Shown here piece after piece: positions 1 through 9,722 of a stretch of 64,000 bases of DNA; within the stretch, counting starts at the first letter, position 1, and the number at the start of each line of letters is the position of its first letter. Under the pieces are notes generated by a model that searched no databases, was not told where the DNA came from, and worked only from the letters and a program-made list of their open reading frames with translations. Both the position numbers and the translations under genes were made by a program. The stretch comes from Narthecium ossifragum (lineage: Eukaryota; Streptophyta; Magnoliopsida; Dioscoreales; Nartheciaceae): assembly GCA_963920575.1 (NCBI GenBank), contig OY986967.1, positions 7,863,361 to 7,927,360 of the forward strand, written 5' to 3'.

Positions 1-716
1 ACTCGCATCTAAAGAAACACCACGGTGAAGGTGTACAACAAATAGAATATTCCAGGATCATAGGTAGTCTGATGTATATCATGAACTGCACTAGACCGGA
101 TATTGCTAACTCAGTAAACAGGCTGAGTAGATACACAAGCAATCCAAGTACAGATCACTGGAAGGCAGTTATCAGAGTCCTTAGATATCTAAGGTACACA
201 GAAAGTTTTGGATTGCATTATACGAGATATCCAGCAGTACTTGAAGGTTATACAGATGCAAACTGGATATCAGACTCCAATGACACAAAATCCAGAAGTT
301 GATTTGTCTTTGTAATTGGAGGTGCAGCTGTATCTTGGAAATCATCCAAGCAGACTTGTATAGCAAGGTCTATTATGGAAGTTGAGTTCATAGCATTAGA
401 TCTAACTGGGGAAGAAGCGGAATGGCTGCGTAACTTCCTAAAAGATATTCCTATGTGGCCTAAACCTGTGCCTCCTATCAGTATTCACTGTGACAGTCAG
501 TCAGCAATAGGGAGAGCACAAAGCCACATGTATAATGGAAAATCTCGACATATACGACGACGACACAATTCAGTGAGGAAATTGTTGTCTACTGGTGTGA
601 TATCCATCGATTTCGTGAGATCGAAGGAAAATATTGCAGATCCACTAACCAAAGGCCTAACAAGAGATCTAGTAGATGTTTCATCGAGGGGAATGGGGTT
701 GAAGCCCATGAAATGA
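1..716 (+). pseudogene. Ty1/copia polyprotein 3' end (RT tail and RNase H), decayed
   Basis: This is the C-terminal part of a copia polyprotein entering from the left edge. The reading frame begins at the RT/connection region, with the copia signature [20 protein letters not shown], and continues into RNase H, with [50 protein letters not shown] and the end block [10 protein letters not shown]. RNase H degrades the RNA strand of the reverse-transcription hybrid in the virus-like particle. One in-frame TGA at 300-302 interrupts the SGY/F motif after KSRS, where the family has glycine (GGA to TGA), so this copy is dead unless read through. The rest of the frame is open to the stop at 714-716. 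Gag, protease, integrase and the 5' LTR lie outside the window. The copia assignment is certain; I do not name the lineage. Confidence 0.93.
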
Positions 717-1283
717 CTATACTCCTCAATGGCAACCCAACCTAGATAATCTGACAGACCCAGATTCTAGGTTCAATGGGACAACCGAATTGTGGGGGCA
801 GTTGCTAAGATCACTCTTACCCATTCCTATGATGAGTGAGTGATAACCTGCATAATGTAAAGGTTAAGCTTATGCTTTTAATGATCCTTATTACTTAATA
901 AGTAAAAGCATGACAAGATGCTCTTAATAAGAGATCACCTATAACGAGTGAGAAGGGGTTGCTTCTATGAGAACGTTTTAAGGGCTAGTTCTCTAAAGCA
1001 CTCGAAGAATTCTACCAGGCATGTCCAGGGCCGAAATGGACACAACAAATGAGCCATCAGTGGTATAAGAAATGCGTTGTGTAAGCACTGTTGTCTTGGT
1101 GTACATAAAAGTTGAACAGTTCAAGACATCACGTTCACTGTTTAGCAAGTACATCCGATAGTGTTTTACTAATGAAGGTTCAATGCCGAAAGCTACCTCT
1201 CCTGATGCAGCAAGTTTCTGCGGTACTCTCAAGTGCATTAGGATCATACAACATTTGGTCAGTCATTTGATTCATGTGGGGGA
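717..1283 (+). other. 3' untranslated region and polypurine tract of the left copia element
   Basis: There is no coding region between the end of pol and the LTR. A purine run, GTGGGGGA at 1276-1283, directly precedes the TG that starts the 3' LTR and is the likely plus-strand priming site. A second GTGGGGG run occurs near 792-798, so an upstream secondary polypurine tract is possible. Otherwise I see only AT-rich filler with a short palindrome around 887-905. Confidence 0.7.
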
Positions 1284-2425
1284 TGCTTGGATTTAAGGCT
1301 TTTTGAGAAGTCCCAAAACTCCTAGGGTGATGGAGTGGGCTAAGCCTTATATACATGTGTGTTGAATCAAATGGGTCTGCTAAAGCCCAGTTAAGAAGAG
1401 AGCCATATGAAGCCCATAAGAGTGTGTGTGCAAAAGTTTAGTCCCACATTGCTTGGGACAAGAACATTTCTCTAGTTTATATAGAGCCTTGGGCATCTAT
1501 AGTTTGAAGTGTGTGAGAACTAGAGAGAGGCACACACATGTGCACGCGCGTGTGCCACCGACCACCGCCCGCCGGCAACCCGCCTCCGTCCGGCCGGCCG
1601 CCGGACCGGCTCCGACGACGGTGACGTGTGCGTCCATGTGGGCGCCACGTGTACGCCACGCGTGCATTTTTTGCCTACGTGGCAGGTGACTGTTCATCTT
1701 TCTGAGCAGTTACCAGTGGGTTGAGCCACATTGAGTGAGCCATTAATTCACCAGAAGTGGGCTGAGTCAGTTATGACTCTTGGTCTCCCCATGATGCCCA
1801 TGACTGGGCAGTTATGGATGACGTGGCAGCCCATGTTCTCCTGGGTGACTGTTACTGATGACGTGGCGCCTGTTCAACTTTCCACTAAGTAGCAGTTACT
1901 GGTGATGTGGCAGAGTGGTAGCCCATGACTGGGCGGTTACTGATGATGTGGCGCTGAGGTGGCGAGTCTCTTCACCTCCCTACTAAATGGCTGATCAATT
2001 AGCCTAGCTAGCCTATAAATAGGACCCCAACCAGCCATTCTAAGCTTGCTCATGCATACACTCTTCATCACACCACTTGCATAATAGAGGGTCATAATTG
2101 AGAGTACCGTACCATCTTGGAGCACGAAGGGCGATCGGACGGCCGGCTTCCCTCCAATCGCGGTGGATCGTTGTACCCTGGGAGCTTTTTGCCTGAAGAA
2201 CCAGAAGCAAGAGGTGGTGGGCAAATATAGCTTAAGGGCACAGTGTGGCACACTAGCCTCGATCAAGCGGAGTTTCTTCGTCGGATTCGTCTTCCTTCTC
2301 TTTCATTCCTTTTGCGGATTAACAGTATATGAACTTTGTTTGTTTTGTTAAAACCGATTGTAAAGGATTACTTGCTATCTTAGTAAAAGCAATAATTCTA
2401 GTCTATATTTCTAATATACTCCACA
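1284..2425 (+). repeat. 3' LTR of the left copia element
   Basis: The repeat begins TGCTTGGATTTAAGG directly after the polypurine tract and ends ACTCCACA, giving the TG...CA ends of an LTR. The end is supported by the neighbour: LINE homology starts immediately after it, so TCCAG (2426-2430) should be one copy of the target duplication; the partner lies outside the window. A TATA box (TATAAAT) at 2014 defines U3. U3 holds a GC-rich stretch (1520-1690) and at least four related blocks of the type GTTACTGATGACGTGGC between about 1800 and 1960, two of them with a full TGACGTGGC, a core bound by plant bZIP factors. The 5' partner LTR is not in the window, so the ends cannot be checked by alignment. 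Confidence 0.8.
2014..2020 (+). promoter_or_regulatory. TATA box of the left copia LTR
   Basis: TATAAAT within CTATAAATAGGACC, downstream of the TGACGTGGC-rich part of U3. Confidence 0.6.
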
Positions 2426-2905
2426 TCCAGCGTGGCCGGTCCGAGTCTCCTACCGGGCTGGGCAGGATATGAGCAGCAAGATCCGGATCAAAAAAATTAG
2501 CAATGTGGTCTGCCCTCCAAGTTCCATCGTGTGTTAATTGATTCTTGAGCTCCTCGTCAATCCTGATGGGGTATGGCATGCGGCTAATGGGGCCATCCTC
2601 CAGCCACCAGTCGTCTAGTACGCGAACCGAGCTTCCTCTTCTAGATGACCAACGGATCCCCAGTCACAGGCGCACTGATGCCGCACAAATAGAGCGCCAA
2701 ACTGGAGAGCATCTAGCCGACGCCTTGGGTTGAGAAAGCATTCCTTGCCACTTATATTTGTGTGAAACAATTTGAACCCATAAAGAACGCTGCTCCTCTA
2801 ATAAACATGCTGCCTGCTTCATGTGTTGGGCATCCTGCCACCAGCAAACGTCCTTGATGCCGAGTCCTCCAGAGGCTTCATGTTTGCAGACCCAGTGCAA
2901 GCCAC
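2426..2905 (-). pseudogene. LINE (non-LTR retrotransposon) ORF2 C-terminal fragment
   Basis: Read on the minus strand, the frame gives the region after the LINE reverse transcriptase: HEASGGLGIKDVCWWQDAQ, LLEEQRSLWVQIVSHKYKW and, further on, DGTWRADHIANFFDPDLAAH. These match the zf-RVT and connection region of plant LINE ORF2 proteins, where GGLG(I/V)(R/K)D and SLW(V/S)xxxxxKY are conserved. No catalytic RT residues are included. The fragment is cut at 2425/2426 by the copia LTR, so the copia element landed in this LINE. The other end fades at about 2905. Frames are open but truncated at both ends. Confidence 0.8.
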
Positions 2906-3185
2906 TATAAAAACTCTACCTCTTCTACCACGTCACAGGAATTGACGTATTAAGGCTCCAGTCTCCAGTCTTCCAGCAAATTGCTTCTCACACCCCCCCC
3001 CCCCCCCTCACACACACACACACACCCACCAGTCATTATATATGCACCACTGGTTTCCTTATGTGCACCCGTTTTACTAAGTACACAGGACACGACTTTT
3101 AAAGCACCATTGAATGCTAAGTGCACCACGTACGATTTTTTATATATCCCGTTATTGTCCTTTAATTAAAAAACATGGTTTAGTA
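2906..3185. other. Unassigned spacer with simple repeats
   Basis: There is no gene signal. It contains a run of 15 C at 2993-3007 followed by a CA/TG microsatellite to about 3026, then AT-rich sequence with scattered GTGCAC motifs. Confidence 0.6.
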
Positions 3186-3522
3186 TTTGATGAAATATCG
3201 TTACATGCGCACAAAAATATCAGTACATGCACACAAAAATATTAGTACATGCGCAAAAGATTTTCATATAGTCCATCGGTAGTGAGATACCGATGGACTC
3301 TATCAACCAATCAGTACCTCACTACCGGTATCATTCAATACTACCGGTATCATTCAATCGGCAGTGAGCTGCCGATTCATTGATCTAGTCTGTCGGTAGT
3401 AGTCTAACGATGAATTAGATGAAAAAATCGGTAGTGGACTACCGATTCGTTGGCATGCACACAAAAATATCGGTACATGCGCACAAAAATATCGATGCAT
3501 GCGTACGTTATAAGCAACATGA
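3186..3522. repeat. Unclassified repeat with ACATGCGCACAAAAATAT units and four hairpins (left part)
   Basis: Units of the form GTACATGCGCACAAAAATAT occur three times at about 3202-3256 and twice more at 3455-3500, bracketing a cluster of inverted repeats. The stems are 3271-3281 with 3288-3298 (11 bp, perfect), 3356-3364 with 3369-3377 (9 bp, perfect), an imperfect one near 3391-3411, and 3426-3434 with 3439-3447 (9 bp, perfect). The repeat is interrupted by a solo LTR and resumes at 4922. I do not recognise its class. Confidence 0.55.
3271..3447. repeat. Cluster of covarying short hairpins
   Basis: Two perfect 9-bp stems with 4-nt loops differ only by a paired change: AATCGGCAG/CTGCCGATT (3356-3377) and AATCGGTAG/CTACCGATT (3426-3447). 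A third, 11-bp stem (GTCCATCGGTA and its complement, 3271-3298) has the same CGGTA core. Because both arms change together, the pairing itself appears to be maintained. Confidence 0.6.
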
Positions 3523-3527
3523 TGTAC

Positions 3528-4916
3528 TGATGAGTCACTAATTATTTTTAATTAAACCCCTAAATTACCTTTGTTTGTCCTAAAGTAGGTCTATTTGATA
3601 TCATATTGCTTAATTTCAGGTTTAAGTAGGATTTGAGAAAAAGTATCAGAAATTCGGCCAAAAAATCACTAAATTCTGCAAAAAGACTCTTTCGTCGACT
3701 GTTAGAAAATAAATCACCAGAAATTCTACAGAACTCCCAATTTTCTGAAATTCTGGAAGATGAAAGACGACTTCAAGAGCTACAACTTTCGTGTTGAAGA
3801 CTTTGTGAGATTCTCTATAGATTGGCGCCCGGTTTGAAGCAAAGTCAGAAGTATGAAAGCTAAAATTTGAGAAAAGCTGAAGTTAATTGATGACGTGGCA
3901 GACCCAGTCCGACTTGAGCGATGGATTGGATTTGAGTCCGATGGATCGCTCCGATGACGTCAGCAGCCCAGAATTTAGGGAAATTAGAGTTTAAGTCCAA
4001 CAATAACTCCTAATTCCGGATCAAGAGTTTCTAATACATAAGGGCGTTATTCTAGCCGAAAATTGGCATCTTTTGGAGCACTTCTGGAGGAGAAGGTTAG
4101 GGTTTTGAAGACGGTGATCCTTTCGCGGGGATCAATGGCTTCATCCTCTACACCGATTGATGATTTCCAAGAGATGAGTGGCTAGATTTCTTGTTCTTAG
4201 GAATACCATGAAACCCTAGTGTAACTTTTGATCTTTCTTAGTTGGATTTTTGTGAACTTCTCTACGTATAATCTCATGAATACGTTTTTAATGATTATAG
4301 AGTTGAAGGAACAGAGTTCCGTTGACGTATTCTCAGTCCTACATGATGGTTGTACTTGATTGTAGAGATTCATAAGATAGTTTTCATGTGGTTTGTGATT
4401 TTCCTTTGAGATAATCTATGCTACGTGAAGATAAGTGATGCTAAGGTCATTAGGAGTAGAATAACTTAAGATAATGGTAGGACTGAAGATGATTTATGCC
4501 AAACAAAGATAGGTTATGCCGTAGGAAACATAAAGCCTTCTTTTAGGGATTCGTGTGAGCTTGTAGCCATACGATCTATAATGCTTAGAGAAGTGATCAA
4601 GATGAGAACTATGGAAGATTAAGGGTGAAACTAGGGTGGATTGTGTATTTCCTAAGACATCTTTTTAATCTGATTAAAACCTTAATATTTTCTTTTGCTT
4701 TCTTAGATAGTTTCAGTTAGATCAATCTATCATTGAAGTGTTTGGTTTAGATCAAGAGTCTTGAGAATTGATTTTGTTTTTCCTAGTAATTCCCTGTGGT
4801 TCGACTCCGGATTTCACCACTAGTCTACGTAGTAGTATTAGTGATTGAATAAGGATATAAATTTAAGATTTGATTGAAGTTAGCAACATTTTAACGACGA
4901 TGTTTGCGAGCGATCA
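3528..4916 (+). repeat. Solo LTR, Tat/Athila-like gypsy (TGATGAGTCACTAAT family)
   Basis: The repeat starts TGATGAGTCACTAATT, ends GCGAGCGATCA, and is flanked by a perfect 5-bp duplication TGTAC (3523-3527 and 4917-4921). Joining the flanks restores the repeat seen again at 5288-5310, which confirms both ends. There is no internal coding region, so it is a solo LTR of 1389 bp left by LTR-LTR recombination. The late part, with a CCCTGTGGTTCGACTCC block near 4792, resembles the end of Tat/Athila-type LTRs. Two truncated relatives of its first 320 bp lie at 28162-28500 (plus) and 44702-45024 (minus). Confidence 0.88.
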
Positions 4917-4921
4917 TGTAC

Positions 4922-5383
4922 ACGGAAAATATATCACAATTTCGAAATGGTACATAATTCTTCATCGCATACGACTCTAACAAGGGTACATCAATCTAAA
5001 ATGGTACATAGACACCAAAAGTACATTAATTTCAAATGGTACATAGCACAATCTACTATTGTTCCAATTCTTGGAAAAAATTCTTCAAAATTACGTGACA
5101 ATTGATGATTAGGAGCCAGTTTTGAAACCCTCAGCATTGTTCACTAAATTGAGAGCATGAGTGATTCACACAGGTAACGGAGCTGGAGCTCGCACTGCTG
5201 CCTCCACAGCTTCTTTCCTGGGGATACGTGAGTCGCAAAAAAACAAATGAACATGCACACAAACAAAGGTACATTTCGCACATTATAAGTAACATGATGT
5301 ACATGGAAAATATATGATGATGCCCCATGCTTGTACCCCTTGTCATGTGAGGAAAAGGAGTAAAAAAGCAGTTTCGACGGATT
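4922..5383. repeat. Unclassified repeat, right part
   Basis: Continuation of the repeat broken by the solo LTR. It holds irregular GGTACAT units (about 4946, 5008, 5037) and a second copy of the AACATGATGTACATGGAAAATATAT block at 5290-5314. I see no coding signal. Confidence 0.45.
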
Positions 5384-5469
5384 AACCTACTCCAAAGGAT
5401 CTGGTTGCAGCCAGCTCCTTAGTGTTGCCCTGCCGAAGCAAGGACGTGGGTCCCTTCTTGGATTGGCTC
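5384..5469 (-). repeat. Truncated 3' LTR remnant of the non-autonomous element
   Basis: The 86 bp match 8747-8832 of the 5' LTR in the same orientation and follow the polypurine tract. The first roughly 20 bp of the LTR and everything beyond 86 bp are missing. Confidence 0.75.
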
Positions 5470-5540
5470 AGTTTCCCCTCCCCCTTCAAAATTGGCCTTG
5501 TTCTCAAGGCCTGAATTTGCTGAGGGAAAAGGCTCTGCTC

Positions 5541-7474
5541 CTATCGGACCCGAGTGACCTGGCTAGACCACAACTGTAGTTGTGGGCTCGGAGGTGAAAA
5601 TCCTGGTCGCGCCCATGGTGGATCAGGTGGTAATGGGGCCACTGAATCAGGAGGCCATGCAGCTGGTCTGGAAGAAGGGAATTGAAGTGCCGGGGTATCT
5701 GGGGGTCTCTGGAACTCCAAGAAGTAAAGGACGGCTATAGATCGGTGGTTGTGCATGTGGCTGTGCATAGTCATCGTCTGTCGTCCGGGGTCGAAGACTA
5801 GATCAACTCGAATTGAGTCCTCCCAATGTGGAAGTAGACTCAATATGATAGCTAGATACGATGGAGAACAGTTGAGCTTGGGGCTCTCTCTGCTTTGCTC
5901 CAAAGGGATCATCACAGCTCCGGCTTCAACATCAGTCCTCATGGTCAGAGTTGACAAAGTCGTTCTGAAACTTCGAGTGGTTGATAGTTGCTGGGCGATG
6001 TTCTTGGATCTGGTCAGTTGGAAGAGGGCAACCGAATAAGGAGAGAAACTCCTTGGATAGTTGAGATCGATCATGGGATGCTTGATCAGATGTCGATGAT
6101 ATGTATAGGTCATCCGGAATCTGGTCTGATCTCGCTGAAGTTTGGAATTTGGCCAGACCAATTCTGATTGGCTGAGCTTTCCTGGACTTGCCCAGCTAAG
6201 ATCACCCCTAACTGGATTGATTCTAGCTGAATCCAACTGAGTCTGACTTAGCCTGATCTGATCTGGATCTGGGCTTGATGGGATTTGGTTGGTGGAGCCA
6301 AATCTAGTTGAGCTTGGATTGAATCTGTCCAAGTCTTGTAGGCTGGAAATAGAAAGAGATCTGGTAGCTGGAAGTGGCCGGAACTCAATCGCCGGTGAGG
6401 GATGCTCGTCGGAATTCCAATCCCATGGAGAAGAGGTAGTGAGAGGATGGGAGTTCGACCCAATGGAGTGAATCTGGGTGGGTGTTGGTTTTGGTGGTTT
6501 GGGTTTGGCGCCGGGCTTGATAATGTCGAGGAAGGGGTCAGGAGGTTTAGGGGACGACCTTTGTTGCCCCAGGAGATCCTTCAGTGGGCTGTGAGAGGAG
6601 GTCAGGGTAGTCTTGGGCAGAGGTAGACCGTGACTTCCTTGAGGTTTGTCGCCTGAGTCGGGGAAGATGGAGTTGGGAGCCGGCAGGTTTGTACATGGAA
6701 GGGCTATGGGAGGAGAGGTTGGGTGGCTGTGAGGAGGACCTCGGGGGAGGTTACATGGTGCGGGGAGGGCTTGAACTAAGATGAGGTCGGTGGCTGCAGC
6801 TTCATGGATGGTGGGTAGATCGCCGGAGATGACAATCGACAATGGGGATGGTAAAGGAAGGGACGTGGGTTTGTAGGGAGAAAGAGGGTGGCCTTGGTTG
6901 GTGATCGAAGCTGTCGAAGAGAAATAGGGAGACTTGCTGGTGGTGGGAAGGTAGGGTTTGGATGAAGGGAAGGAGGAAGGAGATGATGGCAGGATGTTGA
7001 CTGGGCGGGGATGTGGTGTGGTTGGGTAAGGGGGCAACGGTTGTTGTTCATGGGTTGGGTTATGGGGCAGCTCGTGGGTAGGTGGAGTATGAGGAGTCCT
7101 AATCCAAGTAGAGCTGGGTTTAGGTTCTACAATCCAAGTTGCAGCTAGAATGGGATTTTGATTGAAGGAGAATATCATTGGATCATTGCTTCCCACTGAT
7201 TTGGAGGAGAATATCGTTGGATCATTGCTTCCCACTGTTCTTTTGAAGGGTAAGGTAGAGGGATCCAACATTGCACGGCTTCCTTCCATTGTTCAATTGT
7301 AGGGTAAGCCGTACTCCAAGTTTGACTAGGATTCCTTGTTGGAGTAGGATTTGTAATATTAGTTCCAGTAGGATTTTGAGTCCAAGTTGTACTCTGAGCT
7401 ACACTCAGATTTCTAGTTGGAGTAGGATTTGTAATCCTAGTTTCAGTAGGAGTTGGAGTCCAAGTTGTACTCAA
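5541..7474 (-). pseudogene. Proline-rich ORF of the non-autonomous element, frame-shifted
   Basis: A 582-codon open frame (7289-5541) is preceded by an overlapping frame (7474-7175). The upstream frame contains two near-identical 20-residue units built on TTWTxxPTxTxITNPTPTRN, then QWKEAVQ and QWEAMIQ repeats; the longer frame reads through part of the same DNA. Composition is dominated by proline, serine and threonine, with runs such as PKPPKPTPTQ. I find no CCHC knuckle, no aspartic protease triad and no polymerase motif. It occupies the gag position but is not recognisably Gag. It may encode a structural protein or simply be an open frame in GC-rich repeat DNA. Confidence 0.4.
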
Positions 7475-7797
7475 ATACCCGTTGGTGTTTCCAGGTTTGG
7501 GTTGGTTGTAGGGTCGAGGTAATGGCTGATAAAGAGGTGCTGGGTTGTAGGGAGGGATACGGGGCTCAAGGTTGGATAATGATAGGGTTGGGGAAGAATT
7601 GGCTTGTAGGCTGCATAGGGTGGAGGTTGGTTAAGGTTAGGGTTCTGTAGGGATGATGAAGGAGGTAAGAGATGATGATGTGAAAGAGGGGTTTGACTAG
7701 CTATCTGAGTAGATCTGGTCGGATGAACAGTGGTTTGAGTAGGGATTGAGCCGTCCGATGTATAACTAGGGTTTTGGCCGTGTTCTCTTCCAGCCAT
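7471..7797 (-). CDS. Small ORF after the primer site, unknown function
   Basis: The first ATG after the primer site is at 7797 and opens 108 codons beginning MAGREHGQNPSYTSDG, rich in proline, serine, threonine and tyrosine. The frame is also open upstream through the primer site into the LTR. No domain is recognised. Its position suggests the N-terminus of the element's gag-position product, continued in another frame by the downstream ORFs. Confidence 0.35.
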   Translation of the reverse strand: MAGREHGQNPSYTSDGSIPTQTTVHPTRSTQIASQTPLSHHHLLPPSSSLQNPNLNQPPPYAAYKPILPQPYHYPTLSPVSLPTTQHLFISHYLDPTTNPNLETPTGI

Positions 7798-7859
7798 CAG
7801 AGCAGCTTCTAGAAGGCGTTGGGCGGCACAGTCGGCGGAACGGAGCTCTGATACCAAGT

Positions 7860-8849
7860 TGATACGATGCACCTTCTCTAGGGCTTTCGTATCTGGTCTC
7901 TTGTCTAGTCTCGGCTCCTCCTTAGCCAAAGCTATGGCTAGGTCGAGATGTACCTTTAGGATTTTAGGAGAAGCACCCTAGGTATTCGACAAGGAAGGCT
8001 GAAAACCAGAGGAGAGAGACGGATGAGGAAGAGGATTACCTCGCAGCTTCCTCAATGGTTGGCCAGCTACCCTTGGGAGATCCAAGCCTTGGAGATCGTG
8101 GCAGCGGTGATGAGGTGGCGGAGAGGAGCACGGCAGCCAAGGGGGGACGCCGGGACTTGGGGCTGGACAGCGGATGGCAGCGGATGGCGGCGATGGATGG
8201 TGGCCGGCTGGTGGAGAGATAATCCGGCAGAAGAGAGATGAAGGTGGCTGGTGGATTTCTGTGGAAACTAGGGTTACAGCTACTCCTATATTACTTCTAC
8301 TCCTAGGATTTATCTCTACTAAATAATAACTCCAATAAATTCGTCCATGCATAAAAACCCTAATACAAGCTATAGAGATCATTTTATAGAGGCCTCAAGA
8401 GAGTTCTACTACAACCTGAATACCTTCTTGCTTGGACAGCAAGTAAAAGACTCTTACTAATTCAACTCAAACTAACTCCTAATAACCAGGAATGAACTAA
8501 GTAAGCTAGTGACTTGACTCAACCAAAACTAGGACTCAATTAAATAGAAACTGGCTAAGCACAAACTGAACTCAAACTAGGAAATCAACTAGGAAAGCAA
8601 TTAAGACTCAACTAAGGAAATAACCAAGTAAGGTCGGCTTGGCTAAGCCACCTCATGGGTCATGGGTCCATCATGGGTCTACCCATGCTTGAGCTTGGTC
8701 TTGGAACTGGTTCAGCTCTGATTTGGCCCTAAGGCTAGCTTGGCTCAACCTGCTCCAAAGGACCTGGTTGCAGCCAGCTCCTTGGTGTTGCCCTGCCCAA
8801 GCAAGGACGTGGGTCCCTTCTTGGATTGGCTCTGTTGGTCCTCGTATCA
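7860..8849 (-). repeat. 5' LTR of the non-autonomous element
   Basis: On the minus strand the repeat opens TGATACGAGGACC and closes CATCGTATCA, next to the iMet-type primer site. It is 990 bp long. The ends TGATAC/GTATCA form a 6-bp inverted terminus, as usual for LTRs. Confidence 0.78.
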
Positions 8850-9208
8850 CGTGATGTGGGGTTTAAGGGTTGATTAGAATTTGTATTTTTATATATTTTT
8901 ATGTATCTTTTTTATTTTGTGTATTGTTACATGTAGTATTCTTTGAACATGGTTAAAACTAGAGGGTAAGATGGAGAATGGCCAAAAGATCTTGGAGGAT
9001 TTCGACAGAAAGTTGCCGAATAATCGTCGGAGAAATGTGAGGAAACAGAGAGGATGTATGGTCGGATGGATGGGGAAGGAGGAGGTGACTTGCGGGGCAA
9101 GGAGATGCGACATCAGGAGGTTTACCGGAGAATCGCCGTCCGAGTGAGGAAATAGGGAGAATCGTCGGAGAAATATTTGGTTGGAGGTCGGGTGGGGAAG
9201 GAGGAGGA
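8850..9208. other. Unassigned spacer
   Basis: AT-rich sequence followed by GGAGGA-rich sequence. No homology is recognised and no plausible gene is seen. It separates the non-autonomous element from gypsy-like element A. Confidence 0.5.
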
Positions 9209-9375
9209 GGATAAGACTTGAAAAGTGCATAAATCACCCTTATAATTTGGCTTTGTTAGTTTCCGAGTAATGCTTCACTGGCTATTTTGATGCTATTTCA
9301 GGTACAACAGACTCGAGCACGAGTTAGATCAAGTTTGGAGTCAAAATAGGTTATTTGGGCAATTCCAGTATGAAT

Positions 9376-9651
9376 GATCGATCATCACATCAAAAAAGGA
9401 TCGATCATTTAAGTGCATTAACTTGGCAGAGAGCACCAATTCAAAGGATCAATCTTCCTTCATGGAATGATCGATCATTTAAGCACGACAACAGTGACAT
9501 AGAGCAAGGTTTAAAAGGATCGATCCTCCTTCATGGCATGATCGATCACTCATGGGCCGTAATCAATAACACAAGGAAATGATTGATCATCTCCTATAGA
9601 AATGACCGATGATTGATCAAATGATCGATTTTCACCCCTAAATGATCGATC
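9376..9651 (+). repeat. Palindrome array of LTR A (GATCGATC pairs)
   Basis: Pairs of GATCGATC or one-base variants start at 9376/9399, 9447/9469, 9518/9540, 9581/9604 and 9623/9644, so members of a pair are 21-23 bp apart. Most copies are flanked symmetrically as ATGATCGATCAT. A GCAGAGAGC linker lies between the first and second pair. Confidence 0.8.
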
Positions 9652-9715
9652 ATTTGATAGCAGTTAAGCAAAATCAAAGGCCCAAATCTAATCCGAGTTA
9701 AGGGGATACCTATGC

Positions 9716-9722
9716 TATAAAT
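9716..9722 (+). promoter_or_regulatory. TATA box of LTR A
   Basis: TATAAAT in GCTATAAATATGC. It starts 65 bp after the last palindrome of the array ends (9651), the same distance as in LTRs B and D. Confidence 0.7.

Larger units (their letters stand above)
5384..8849 (-). mobile_element. Non-autonomous LTR retrotransposon with proline-rich ORFs
   Basis: On the minus strand the order is: 5' LTR (8849-7860), primer site complementary to tRNA-iMet (TTGGTATCAGAGC, 7857-7845), proline-rich ORFs, a polypurine tract GAAGGGGGAGGGG (5487-5475), and an 86-bp remnant of the 3' LTR (5469-5384). The remnant aligns without gaps to 8747-8832. No gag, protease, integrase, RT or RNase H motif is present in the 2.3-kb interior, so it depended on proteins from another element. 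The iMet primer site is typical of copia and of chromovirus gypsy elements. The 3' LTR is cut at 5384, so only the right target site (CGTGA at 8850) can be seen. Confidence 0.75.

Noticed and set aside
1426..1697. Short ORFs in the left copia LTR
   Set aside because: Frames on both strands in a GC-rich part of U3; no conservation or domain.
8889..9237. Minus-strand ORFs before LTR A
   Set aside because: They cross the LTR A boundary and have no recognised domain.
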